The notes beneath the pieces are model-generated. The model ran no database searches, was not told where the DNA came from, and was given only the letters and a program-made list of their open reading frames with translations. From positions 1 through 62,339 of the IMG/VR virus record IMGVR_UViG_3300045806_000066: DNA of 62,339 nt. One strand, written 5' to 3'. Position numbers and translations under genes: made by a program. Shown piece after piece: positions 45,879-54,300 of the stretch; positions within the stretch are counted from its first letter, which is position 1; every line of letters begins with the position of its first letter. This DNA is from a virus.

Positions 45879-46409
45879 ATGATCGACATAAAATTCGACG
45901 AAAGTGAAAAATGTCAGTGCGATACGTGCCGCAAAAGAAGGTCCGCACCAGCCCAGCCCGCACCGCAACACGACTGCCGCGCTCGTTACGTTTGCGCGGA
46001 TTGCGGCAAGCCAGTAGACGATCCCAGCCACACAGCCGGGGCCGGGGTGCAGAACTTGTTCAAAGAGCCCGCACCGTATATTCTCCCAACGTCGTCGTCG
46101 GTTGTATTTGAGCTTGCCGACGATTACGCCGCCCACGTCATCGCCGACCTGCGTTCTGAAAACGAGCGGCTCAAGGCGAGATTATCTCGGTTCGACGGAT
46201 CGAGTTTTCTTGATGTGTTGGAGCGGGCTGATCTGGCCGAGGCGGAGCGTGACCGGCTGCGCGCATCTATTCTGTGGGCACTGGGGTACACGCCTGAAAC
46301 CGGAGAACCTTTCCGGTTACGTGAAGATGGCGAAGGAGCGTACTGGTGGAGATCAGAATTGAGAGAGCGTTCGGGAATCACCCCACCAGCCACCAAGGAT
46401 AAGCCATGA
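45879..46409 (+). CDS. Protein with zinc-binding pairs and coiled coil (176 aa)
   Basis: GGAGGAGAGG precedes the ATG. CQCDTCRKR and CADCGKP near the N-terminus could bind zinc. Residues about 85-140 (DYAAHVIADLRSENERLKAR then LERADLAEAERDRLRASILW) form a coiled-coil-like helix. It is the first gene of the short rightward block. Function is unknown. Confidence 0.65.
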   Translation: MIDIKFDESEKCQCDTCRKRRSAPAQPAPQHDCRARYVCADCGKPVDDPSHTAGAGVQNLFKEPAPYILPTSSSVVFELADDYAAHVIADLRSENERLKARLSRFDGSSFLDVLERADLAEAERDRLRASILWALGYTPETGEPFRLREDGEGAYWWRSELRERSGITPPATKDKP

Positions 46410-46621
46410 GTTTAGAGCAGAGAGCGCGGATTGAAGTGATGCAGGAGATAGCCAGAGAGATTAGCTCCATGAGAGATCGGGCGACCGTGCCATTCCGGTT
46501 TGGCTTTTGTTATGACCGCAAAACCGCATTATTCGATGCCGCGAAATTCGTGTACGACAAGGCTTTTACAGAGTTACATGCTGCTGACGAGCCAGCCATT
46601 GACGACAAGGAGAAGCTATGA
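46406..46621 (+). CDS. Small helical protein (71 aa)
   Basis: ATGA overlap with the gene before. The product MSLEQRARIEVMQEIAREIS ... CYDRKTALFDAAKFVYDKAF is helical. Its stop overlaps the next ATG. Function is unknown. Confidence 0.6.
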   Translation: MSLEQRARIEVMQEIAREISSMRDRATVPFRFGFCYDRKTALFDAAKFVYDKAFTELHAADEPAIDDKEKL

Positions 46622-46764
46622 TGCAGTTCTACGTATGCTACACGCTCAAGCGCGGCATCATCGACCCGCCAGAACCGCTCGATGAGGACAACAACCGCAA
46701 GGTTCTATTGGCGCAATACCGGAACGAGTACCCCGAGAAGCAAGAGCGCACGGTTTGGGAGTAA
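46618..46764 (+). CDS. Small protein (48 aa)
   Basis: Two adjacent ATGs, the first overlapping the previous stop. The product MMQFYVCYTLKRGIIDPPEP then LDEDNNRKVLLAQYRNEYPE is a plausible small folded protein. Function is unknown. Confidence 0.55.
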   Translation: MMQFYVCYTLKRGIIDPPEPLDEDNNRKVLLAQYRNEYPEKQERTVWE

Positions 46765-46793
46765 TGAGGTATTATGCTACCGGGGACTAGCCC

Positions 46794-47150
46794 ATGTTCG
46801 GCAACAACTCTAAGAAGCTGCTGGCCGCGATAAAGTCGCTCCAGATAACCGCCAACGCAATACTTGCCAACCAGGAGAAGATGATGTCTTCCGAACAGAA
46901 CCTGCAGGATGCTCTTGACCAGCTCACCGCTTCCGTCGCCACGTCCACCACAATTCAGGCGAAGATTCTGACCGACTTGCAGGCCGAGATTGCGCTGCTT
47001 TCGGCACAGACCGGCCCGGTAACCCAATCGCAACTCGACGCACTGACCAACCAGGCACAGGCCGCGCTCGCCAGCGTGAACGCGCTCAATGCCTCCATGA
47101 CCGGCGAGGATGCCACACTCCAGCCTCCCGCCCCGACGCCCGCAGCATAA
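46794..47150 (+). CDS. Coiled-coil phage protein (118 aa)
   Basis: Nearly all helix (KSLQITANAILANQEKMMSS; LQDALDQLTASVATSTTIQA) with a Pro/Ala tail (LQPPAPTPAA). An internal ATG pair at 46881 has AGGAG upstream and would give an 89-aa form, so the start is uncertain. It resembles short helical-rod phage proteins of unknown role. It is followed by a bidirectional terminator. Confidence 0.65.
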   Translation: MFGNNSKKLLAAIKSLQITANAILANQEKMMSSEQNLQDALDQLTASVATSTTIQAKILTDLQAEIALLSAQTGPVTQSQLDALTNQAQAALASVNALNASMTGEDATLQPPAPTPAA

Positions 47151-47170
47151 CTCTCGCCACAAACAAAAAG

Positions 47171-47196
47171 AGCGCCCACCCCCGCGAAGGGATGGG
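47171..47196. terminator. Bidirectional terminator between rightward block and late operon end
   Basis: CGCCCACCC ... GGGATGGGCG is followed by TTTCTGTTTC on the plus strand. On the minus strand the same stem is followed by CTCTTTTTG. It separates the convergent ends of the 118-aa and 170-aa genes. Confidence 0.75.
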
Positions 47197-47234
47197 CGTT
47201 TCTGTTTCTACGGGTTGGTGCTGCCGAATCGGTA

Positions 47235-47747
47235 CTACGCGCCAGCGATGGCGGCCTGTGCCTTCTCCTCGGTGGTCTGCTCGGCAACCGGGACAGCCGG
47301 GGCCACCGCGGCAGGAGCGGCGACTGGAATAGCCGGGACAGCGGGAGCCTTCTTCACGATGGAATCGAAAAGGTCCGCAAAGCCGCTGGTGATCGCCTGA
47401 ATTGCCGAATCCCATTTGCTCACGTTCGCAACGGCGGCAGTGCCGAGAAATCCGCTGTTCTTGATGAGAGCTTCCACACCGGGAGCGGCGGTAGCGAGTT
47501 TGTCGGCTCCGGAACCGGTACCATTGGTGGCGGCGCTGATGAGTGCGCCAGCTCCCACAATCACGTTGCCGATCTTCTGGATGGCAACGTTGACCTCGGG
47601 GTATCCGGCGGCAGTCGCGGCAATGCCGGCAACTTCGGCGATCTGGGGTTCGATCTTGGCGGCTCCCTCGATCAGCAAGGCGGCATCGTGTTCTGCGGCT
47701 TTCAGAAACGAGAGTACTTCGGTTTCAGCGGTTGCAAATACGGACAT
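47235..47747 (-). CDS. Ala-rich helical late protein (170 aa)
   Basis: The ATG reading MSVFATAETEVLSFLKAAEH is chosen because AAAGGA lies upstream and the longer frame overlaps the gene before. Helices (VAGIAATAAGYPEVNVAIQK) and a moderately hydrophobic centre (IGNVIVGAGALISAATNGTG) precede an Ala/Pro/Val-rich tail. It is the last late gene, after the lysis genes. A membrane-associated or virion role is possible. Confidence 0.6.
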   Translation of the reverse strand: MSVFATAETEVLSFLKAAEHDAALLIEGAAKIEPQIAEVAGIAATAAGYPEVNVAIQKIGNVIVGAGALISAATNGTGSGADKLATAAPGVEALIKNSGFLGTAAVANVSKWDSAIQAITSGFADLFDSIVKKAPAVPAIPVAAPAAVAPAVPVAEQTTEEKAQAAIAGA

Positions 47748-47818
47748 GGGGATTCCTTTGGCGCCGAAGCGCGGGTTGTGGACAACTAATTGTTGGCGGT
47801 TGACTTTTGGTTGGGAAA

Positions 47819-47980
47819 CTAAGACTTTGCGGGAACCTGAAACGCCACGCACGCAGCCGTAAAGCTGGATTGTGAGATCGTTTGAGCCCACGCGCTGCCA
47901 TAACGCACGGAAAGCGCGCCGAACACCACGGCGAGCACAGAGAAGGCGATGGGGCCAATGAGCCCCTTAATTTGGTCCAT
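47819..47980 (-). CDS. Small membrane protein in the lysis region (53 aa)
   Basis: The product MDQIKGLIGPIAFSVLAVVF then GALSVRYGSAWAQTISQSSF has one likely transmembrane segment near residues 6-24. It sits between the 254-aa membrane protein and the 170-aa gene. GGAGGAAATCATC lies before the ATG. It may be a second holin or an antiholin-type partner; this is context only. Confidence 0.55.
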   Translation of the reverse strand: MDQIKGLIGPIAFSVLAVVFGALSVRYGSAWAQTISQSSFTAACVAFQVPAKS

Positions 47981-47994
47981 GATGATTTCCTCCA

Positions 47995-48759
47995 TTATTT
48001 GGCGATGGCGATACCGACGCTCGCCCCGGCGCCCGCGAGTCCGAGAGCCGTCTTGCCGGCGACTCCGGCGTAGTGCTTGACCGGACCCGGGTGAACGTGG
48101 TCCCAGGGCTTGATGTAGCCGTGGATGTCGGTTTCGAGGACCGTCCCTTCGTTCAGAAACCCGGCGCCGCTTGCCGAGAGAACGCCCAGGTTGGTGATCA
48201 GCGTTGCCATGCGCGGCGCGTCGAGGAAGTCTCCGGCAGCGATGGATGTCCGGGTGAGCGAGATTTCGAGGGGCGCAAGCGGTTCCAGCGCGGCGGTGAC
48301 AGCCGGCGGAAGGGTGGCGAGCTGGTCTATGAGGGCGATCGCGTGCTTCTGGTCGGCGGTTACGTCCAACTCCTGCACCTTCCCTTTAAGCGTATCGGCG
48401 GCATCTCCTGTTTTGGCTATCGTAGTCGTCGTGGCCGCAAGCGTACCGTTCGCTGTAGCCAGCAATCCGTCCATCTTGGGGAGCGTGCCCGTCTGGATGG
48501 CCGTCAGAATGGCGGTGAACTGCTTTACCGCTTTACCTGTATCCTCCGCGATCTGCGCATCACGCTTCTGTCCGCGCTGGAGTTCCTTAATCAAACCTTT
48601 GCCGCTGTCAGTGCCGTCGGCAATGTCAGCCGACACCCGACTGCTGTACTTCCAGGCGCACCAACATAGCGGCGTAAGCGTGGCGCAAATGAGGATCGGA
48701 ACCAGCACCCACGCGATGAACGCTAGCCAGAGGAAGGATTTCCACGTCCAGCCCTTCAC
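47995..48759 (-). CDS. Membrane-anchored helical protein downstream of the endolysin (254 aa)
   Basis: The GTG overlapping the endolysin stop as GTGA is the best start. Residues 4-33 (WTWKSFLWLAFIAWVLVPIL then ICATLTPLCW) are a membrane segment with little before it. A long, periplasm- or cytoplasm-facing helical part (about 40-190) and a small C-terminal domain (HVHPGPVKHYAGVAGKTALG) follow. Place and layout suggest a spanin-like or accessory lysis role, but its size is large for an i-spanin. Function is inferred weakly. Confidence 0.65.
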   Translation of the reverse strand: MKGWTWKSFLWLAFIAWVLVPILICATLTPLCWCAWKYSSRVSADIADGTDSGKGLIKELQRGQKRDAQIAEDTGKAVKQFTAILTAIQTGTLPKMDGLLATANGTLAATTTTIAKTGDAADTLKGKVQELDVTADQKHAIALIDQLATLPPAVTAALEPLAPLEISLTRTSIAAGDFLDAPRMATLITNLGVLSASGAGFLNEGTVLETDIHGYIKPWDHVHPGPVKHYAGVAGKTALGLAGAGASVGIAIAK

Positions 48760-49274
48760 GCGCCCGCCCCGCTGGCCTTCTTGAGCATCTCGTTCACTTC
48801 TTCGTCGTTCTGCGGTCTCGCCCCGCCGCCCGCCGCCACGTAGACCGCCTGCAGGCTGGCGATCGTATTCTCGCGCTGCCCGTATCCGGCTCCGGGGAGC
48901 GAGGCCCAGATGTGCGCGCACGAGATTACCGCCATCTGGAATTCTCCCGCCTCTACCGCAGAGAGAGCGTGTGACTCGATAATCTGCCGAACAGCGATTT
49001 TGTCCTGCGACTCCGGTGAGAAATCGGGCAAGTTGAGCAGCTTCTTGTAGGCATCGAAGTAGCGTTCGAGGAGCTGATAGCGCCCAGCCGCGGTGCTCGC
49101 TAAGCTGGGATTGAGCTGGATCAGTTCGCGGGGGTGATCTGCGTAGGAGTGAAACAGAGAGCCGCCAACCAGGACGTTGTAGCCGTCGTCGCCCTTGCCG
49201 GCGGTTCCTTCGGAGTGCGCCAGCATGTCAAGAAATGCGGATAGGTTGCGGGAGAGTCCTGTAAGTCGTGACAT
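48756..49274 (-). CDS. Endolysin, lambda-R-like transglycosylase (172 aa)
   Basis: FLDMLAHSEGTAGKGDDGYN then VLVGGSLFHSYADHP, and STAAGRYQLL, match the lambda R family (GH104 lysozyme-like transglycosylase). Glu22 in HSEGT corresponds to the catalytic Glu19 of lambda R. It cleaves the glycan strand of peptidoglycan without water. No signal peptide is present, so a holin must release it; a holin candidate lies directly upstream. Confidence 0.9.
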   Translation of the reverse strand: MSRLTGLSRNLSAFLDMLAHSEGTAGKGDDGYNVLVGGSLFHSYADHPRELIQLNPSLASTAAGRYQLLERYFDAYKKLLNLPDFSPESQDKIAVRQIIESHALSAVEAGEFQMAVISCAHIWASLPGAGYGQRENTIASLQAVYVAAGGGARPQNDEEVNEMLKKASGAGA

Positions 49275-49553
49275 TTATTGCTCCGTTCTCGTGCTGGCGT
49301 TCGTCGGCGCGGCATTAGGCGAGGATGGCACCAGATGAAAGGCGTTGAGGATCATGTCCACCTTGGAATCTGTCGCAACCTGCTTCTCTTTGATTTCCCC
49401 GAGGGTCTGCCCCATGTTCCAGAGCATGGCGAGCATGGTTAAGAGAACGGCGGCCCATCCGGCAAGGTTCTGCCATGAAACGGTGGATTTAGTATTGGCG
49501 GCAAGTTTGGCGACGTGCGGACATTCGCTTGCGCACTCTTGGGTACGAGCCAT
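49275..49553 (-). CDS. Holin candidate (92 aa)
   Basis: One transmembrane segment (NLAGWAAVLLTMLAMLWNMG) lies near residues 29-48 after a polar start with Cys (MARTQECASECPHVAKLAAN). A soluble tail with a short helix follows. Size, single membrane segment and place directly before the endolysin fit a class III holin. AAGGGA precedes the ATG. Confidence 0.7.
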   Translation of the reverse strand: MARTQECASECPHVAKLAANTKSTVSWQNLAGWAAVLLTMLAMLWNMGQTLGEIKEKQVATDSKVDMILNAFHLVPSSPNAAPTNASTRTEQ

Positions 49554-49597
49554 AGAGATCCCTTCTGGAATAAAATTGGAATAAAATACTGCAGATA

Positions 49598-51310
49598 TTA
49601 CTTTCCGAGTCGCCGAATGGTTCCGAAGCGCCGCCCGATGGTGGCCGGCGCGTTCGCCTTCTGTATCTCCGCCTGCAGACGCTGGCGGTGGATGTACAGC
49701 GAATTCTCGTCGAGCCCGCTGGCCTTCATCTTCGCCAGTTTCTCCTCCATCTCTTCTTCCCGCGGCTTCTTTCCGGGTGAGAGCATCGACTTGAGGCCGT
49801 AGCGGGCAGCTTCCGAGGTGTCCATCTCGATGCGCGCCGCCCCTTTGTCGGTTTTCAGTACCCGGTCCAAGTCTTTCGGATCGCGCATGAGAAGCGGAAT
49901 CGACGACACCAATTCCGCACAGTTCGCCGAGATCAGCCACACGCTATCGCCGGTAGCACCTTCGCGCTTGGTTTCCAGCAGCATGTTCGACATCAGACTC
50001 CATCCGCCCACCACATCGGTATCGGCAGCCTGGGGGTAAGGTAGCCCGTTCTTGGTCAGGATGGAGCCCATGCTCTGCGCGATGGTGTTCTTGCTGCTGC
50101 GCTGGGCGAATGCGTCCGGGGAGAGGTAGAACGCGCCATCGGTATCGGACAGCTTCTCGCGCTCCTCGACCGGCGTCCGCTCCACGATCTGCAGAGCGAT
50201 GTCGTTCTCGGAAATCTCTCGCGTTCCGCCCTCGTCCTGCGCCGCCGCGCCACCGGCCACGTATTCCCGGTAGGTCAACACCACCTTGAGCGTGCGGGTC
50301 ACGTCCCAGCCCAGAAGCTTCTTTACATCCTCGGGCGACATCTCGCCGCGGGCGTGCCAGTAGGTTGCGCAATAGTGGCCGCGCCCCCAATCCTGGGACA
50401 ACCACTTCTGCCACCACGGCTTGATGATCTTGGAAACTACCTCGGGAGAGAGTACCGTCTTATCCCGGTCGTATGTGCGGCCAAAGAAAGCACCTTCCAG
50501 CGATTCCCATGAGCCCCAGAAATCGCGCTGTACCAGCGCCTCATCCTGCGAGACCAGCGCCTTGCCGTAATCGGATCGGGTTGCGCAGAACTCGGCTCGC
50601 TGCGCATCGGTCCAGCCGTAGTAATCTTCCTCGTCCAGCCCGTCCTCTTCGAGCGCCACCCGCACCCATTCCACGTTGTCAAACGGGCGGACGTGGACGA
50701 AAGAGAAGTCCTCGCGCCGCTCATTCTCACGGAACTCGTGCAGATGGAAAACACGACGCAGGAAGTCAATTCCGACGCCGCCCATATTGAATGCTAGGTA
50801 CAGCTTGCAGGTTCCCATCTTGACGCCCGGCCAGCGGACGGCCTGCTTGATCTCGCGCAACTCCTGCTCAGTGAATTGCTCGGCCTGGTCCACCGCGACA
50901 TCGAAGAAGTTTGCCGAGCGGAACCGGTTGATTACATCGTCGAGCGATTCGGCGTGTGTGAAGATCAGTTCCGACGGCGGCCCGCTCTCCATCGGGAATA
51001 CCAGTTTGCGCTCGGTCTTTTTGTAGTACGGGGCCAGTTCGGGAAACTGGCGCATTATCACGTCCTCGTGATAGCGCCGAACCTGATCCGAGTTGCGCAT
51101 GACAATCACGCGCACCGTGCCGGGGTTTTCCATGCAGCGCGTGAGCATGATCCGTTGCATCCCGCCCGACTTGGCCCCGCCACGGCCGCCGCCGTTGCCA
51201 ATCCAGGTTGAGGCTCCGGACTCCATCAGGTCGTACACTTCGACCTGCTTCGGCTGCAGTACGATCGCGGGCTCCGGCTGCGAGATTGTCCCTATCGCTG
51301 GGGTCGCCAT
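49598..51310 (-). CDS. terL: Terminase large subunit (570 aa)
   Basis: The ATPase domain has Walker A GGGRGGAKSG near residues 38-48 and a Walker-B-like DVAVDQAEQF near 138, where the usual DE is replaced by DQ-x-E, a variation known in some phage terminases. Conserved segments LSQDWGRGHYCATYWHA (about 303) and LLETKREGATG with the C-terminal RYGLKSML fit the RNase-H-like nuclease. It pumps DNA into the prohead and cuts at packaging ends. The ATG overlaps the giant gene stop as TGATG. It is far from terS. Confidence 0.85.
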   Translation of the reverse strand: MATPAIGTISQPEPAIVLQPKQVEVYDLMESGASTWIGNGGGRGGAKSGGMQRIMLTRCMENPGTVRVIVMRNSDQVRRYHEDVIMRQFPELAPYYKKTERKLVFPMESGPPSELIFTHAESLDDVINRFRSANFFDVAVDQAEQFTEQELREIKQAVRWPGVKMGTCKLYLAFNMGGVGIDFLRRVFHLHEFRENERREDFSFVHVRPFDNVEWVRVALEEDGLDEEDYYGWTDAQRAEFCATRSDYGKALVSQDEALVQRDFWGSWESLEGAFFGRTYDRDKTVLSPEVVSKIIKPWWQKWLSQDWGRGHYCATYWHARGEMSPEDVKKLLGWDVTRTLKVVLTYREYVAGGAAAQDEGGTREISENDIALQIVERTPVEEREKLSDTDGAFYLSPDAFAQRSSKNTIAQSMGSILTKNGLPYPQAADTDVVGGWSLMSNMLLETKREGATGDSVWLISANCAELVSSIPLLMRDPKDLDRVLKTDKGAARIEMDTSEAARYGLKSMLSPGKKPREEEMEEKLAKMKASGLDENSLYIHRQRLQAEIQKANAPATIGRRFGTIRRLGK

Positions 51311-54300
51311 CAGTGCTTCTGCTTGGACACGGAAGTTCCCAGGTTGCGCAGTAGCGCCGCCCACGCCGGTTGCTTGTTAGTGGGAGACGACGTGCCAACG
51401 GTACTGGAGACGATGGGGAACAGTTTGCGCCCGGCATATGTGCCCACCCCCTCGCCGCTCTTGCCTTTGCCGAAGATCCGCTTGCCGTCCTGCATGTCCT
51501 TGTTGGCCCACATCTCGACGGGGGTGCTGATCAGTGGGTTTGCCTCGCCGACAAAAGCGCCGGCATCGCTTGGAATTCCGATCTGCGCGTCCTCCCAAGC
51601 CTTTTTGTTGCTGTGGCCAAGAAGCTTGCTCGCGCCGAAGCGTAGGGCGGTCCCCATCTCGGCATTCGCCAGCCGCTCACGGAATAGGTTGTCGGTAACC
51701 GAGGAGTTGCCGATGTGGACGTGCTGTAGGTCGGTCGAGTCCTTCCGCTTGTTCTTGCCCAGCGCATGAATCACCTTGTTCGCCAGCAGGGTCAACAGCG
51801 CCGCGCAGATGGTCGCCTTGAGCGGGTGCTTGAGCGCATACGCCACGGATGAGTAGCCCCAGCCTGGGAAGGTCATAAACGGAGCCATGTCGTGCTGCAT
51901 GTCGGTCCAGCTTCCACGCGCGTACCGGCCCAGCTCCTCGTTTACCTGGTTGGCGATCATGTCGTCGGTCGCCTCGGGGTGCTCGGTGCGGATCATCCCG
52001 TACATCCAGAGGCGCGCGGAGTTGTCCGGGCCGCCGGGTTTGAAGATGTTGTGATGGCCGATGAACTTCAATCCCTGCAGCCCGATAGCCTGCACGCCGC
52101 TTCCGATGGCCGTGCTCGCCGTCATGGCCGCACGGAAGGGGAGAGAACGGATCTGGCCCTGATCGTCGCGGGAGTTCATCGCCTGCCGCAACCGCTGCGG
52201 GAAGGTCTTGGTGGTGTAGTCGGCCTGCTCCTTAGCCGCCGCTTTGATGAGGTTCCAGGTGCGCTCTACCACATTGGCGTCCGTATTGGACTCGATCAGG
52301 GTTTTGAAGTTCTCGATGCCTTGAACCGAGATGCCGTTATGCCGCAGAAGCGCCTTGAACGCGGGATCGTCAACGCCGCTGATACCGCGGCGCTTCAATT
52401 CCTTGTCAAACAGCACATTCCAGGCATCGGCGTAGGCGCGTGGGTCGAGTTGCCCCATCGGACGGTGCAGCATCACGCGCCGCAGGATGTTCTTGATATG
52501 GCTGGCTCCGAAGCCCATCGAAATGAGTTGGCCGCGCACCATGCCGGTAATCGGCTCCATCAGTTCGCCGGCTGCTTTCACCCATGGCCGGATGACGTGC
52601 TTGTACCCGCCATTGAAAGCATCGGTCACTTCCTTGGGCGCCAGGTAGATTGGCTCCTGCGCGGGGCGGGCGTGCGCCATGCCCAGCAGGGCGTCCATGT
52701 CGTCCTCGGTCAGCTTGGTTCCCGACGCGCGCTCGTGGGCGGCAATAACGGCCTTAGCCAGCCGGTCGCGGGTGCTCTCCGCTGCCGCCGCGCGCTTCTC
52801 TGGCGAGGTGTTCTGGAACTCGCCGTACTCGCGAATGGTGCCCGGCAGGTCATCGGGAGCCGTGCCGGCCTTTACTGCCTCGCGGATCTGGCGCGCGGCC
52901 TCCGGACTGTAGAAGACCTTGCCGTCGTAAACGATGCTGTCGGGGTGCTCGTCGCCGGGTGAGACCAGCGTGGCCTTCGCCATGACGTGCGCGGCAGCCT
53001 TGTCCTCGACCAGCTTGAGCTTCGTGGAAACGTAGCCGGGAACGAACGACGGGCCGAATTCGTGAAGACCGTGCTCGTAGAAGTATTCCGCGCTGGCGAT
53101 GCGGCCCTTGTTGTTCAGCTTCTGGGTCGTAACGGTGTCGTCGCCGCCGGAACCCTTGGGAGCCTTGCGCTTGCCGTCCGGGCTACCGATCCCCTCGATA
53201 TCCTTGGGGTAGACGCGATGCAGGAATGATTCTTCGATGATGGCGTCGCCGTGGGCGCGCCGGTCCTCGCGCATCTCGTCCTGAATCGGCTCGTAGGCTT
53301 CCAACGCCTTTTGTATCAGCGGGTCGTTGCTGAACTGCTCAAATTCTTCGGGATGGTTGGCTTCAAGGTTCTCGCGGCTAGCTTCGTCGGCCATCAGCAC
53401 TAATCCGCGCTCCTGCTCGCGGGTCATGCCGGCGGTAATCTTCTTGCCGATCGCTTCACCCTCGAAGCGATACGCCTGGGGCGCGGCGTCGATCTCGCGC
53501 AGGTCAGCGGCTGCTTGTGGGTCCACGGCCTCGACTTGATGATGCGCACGTCCCAGCCCGGCCTTCTGAATGAATCCGTCCATCATCTCGTCATAGGCAT
53601 TGTTGCCAGCCTTGACGGCCTTGGCGGCGCGGATTGCCAGTTCGATAGGGACGGTGACGGGCGAGGTCAGCAGCGAGCCGCGCGCAAAGCCGGACTCGCC
53701 GGAGCGGTCGGGCGCGGTCTGGTCGGCGCTGCCGGTGTCCACTTTAGCGGGATACTGCTTGAGAATCTTCTCCAGAATGTCATGCGCCTTGACCTGATCG
53801 CCGCCGAACGAGGTATCTGTCGGCAGGTAGTAGATGGGCTGGACACCGCGCTCGTACAGCACTCCCTTGCTTTTCAGGTCGTTCTGCACCGCCGGGTTCG
53901 CGGTGACAAACTTCACCACATTGGTTCCGGCCACGCGCCCACGGCTTACCTTGACTCCACCTTCGAGTTCGTACTGCGATCCGTTCTTGAGCACGTCCTC
54001 AAGTATCTGGCGTGCATCAATGGTGCTGCTTCCGCCGGAGATGCGGTCGAGTAATCCCTTGATTTTGGAGGTAGGAATGTCGATTCCGACAACCCTCTGT
54101 CCCGTCTTCTCATCTACCGTGCTATAGACTTCCATGCGCGCGCCGCTGGCCTCACGGATGGCGTTCCAGTAGCGCATGACGGCGCCGCCGATGAGATGGT
54201 GAGCCGTAGTGGTGTGGGTCGGAGCGGCCTCGTACTGCTTCTGCCACTCGTCGCGGATCAGGTCAAAGGGGTGCGACTTGCGGGCGGCTGCGTTCGCTGC

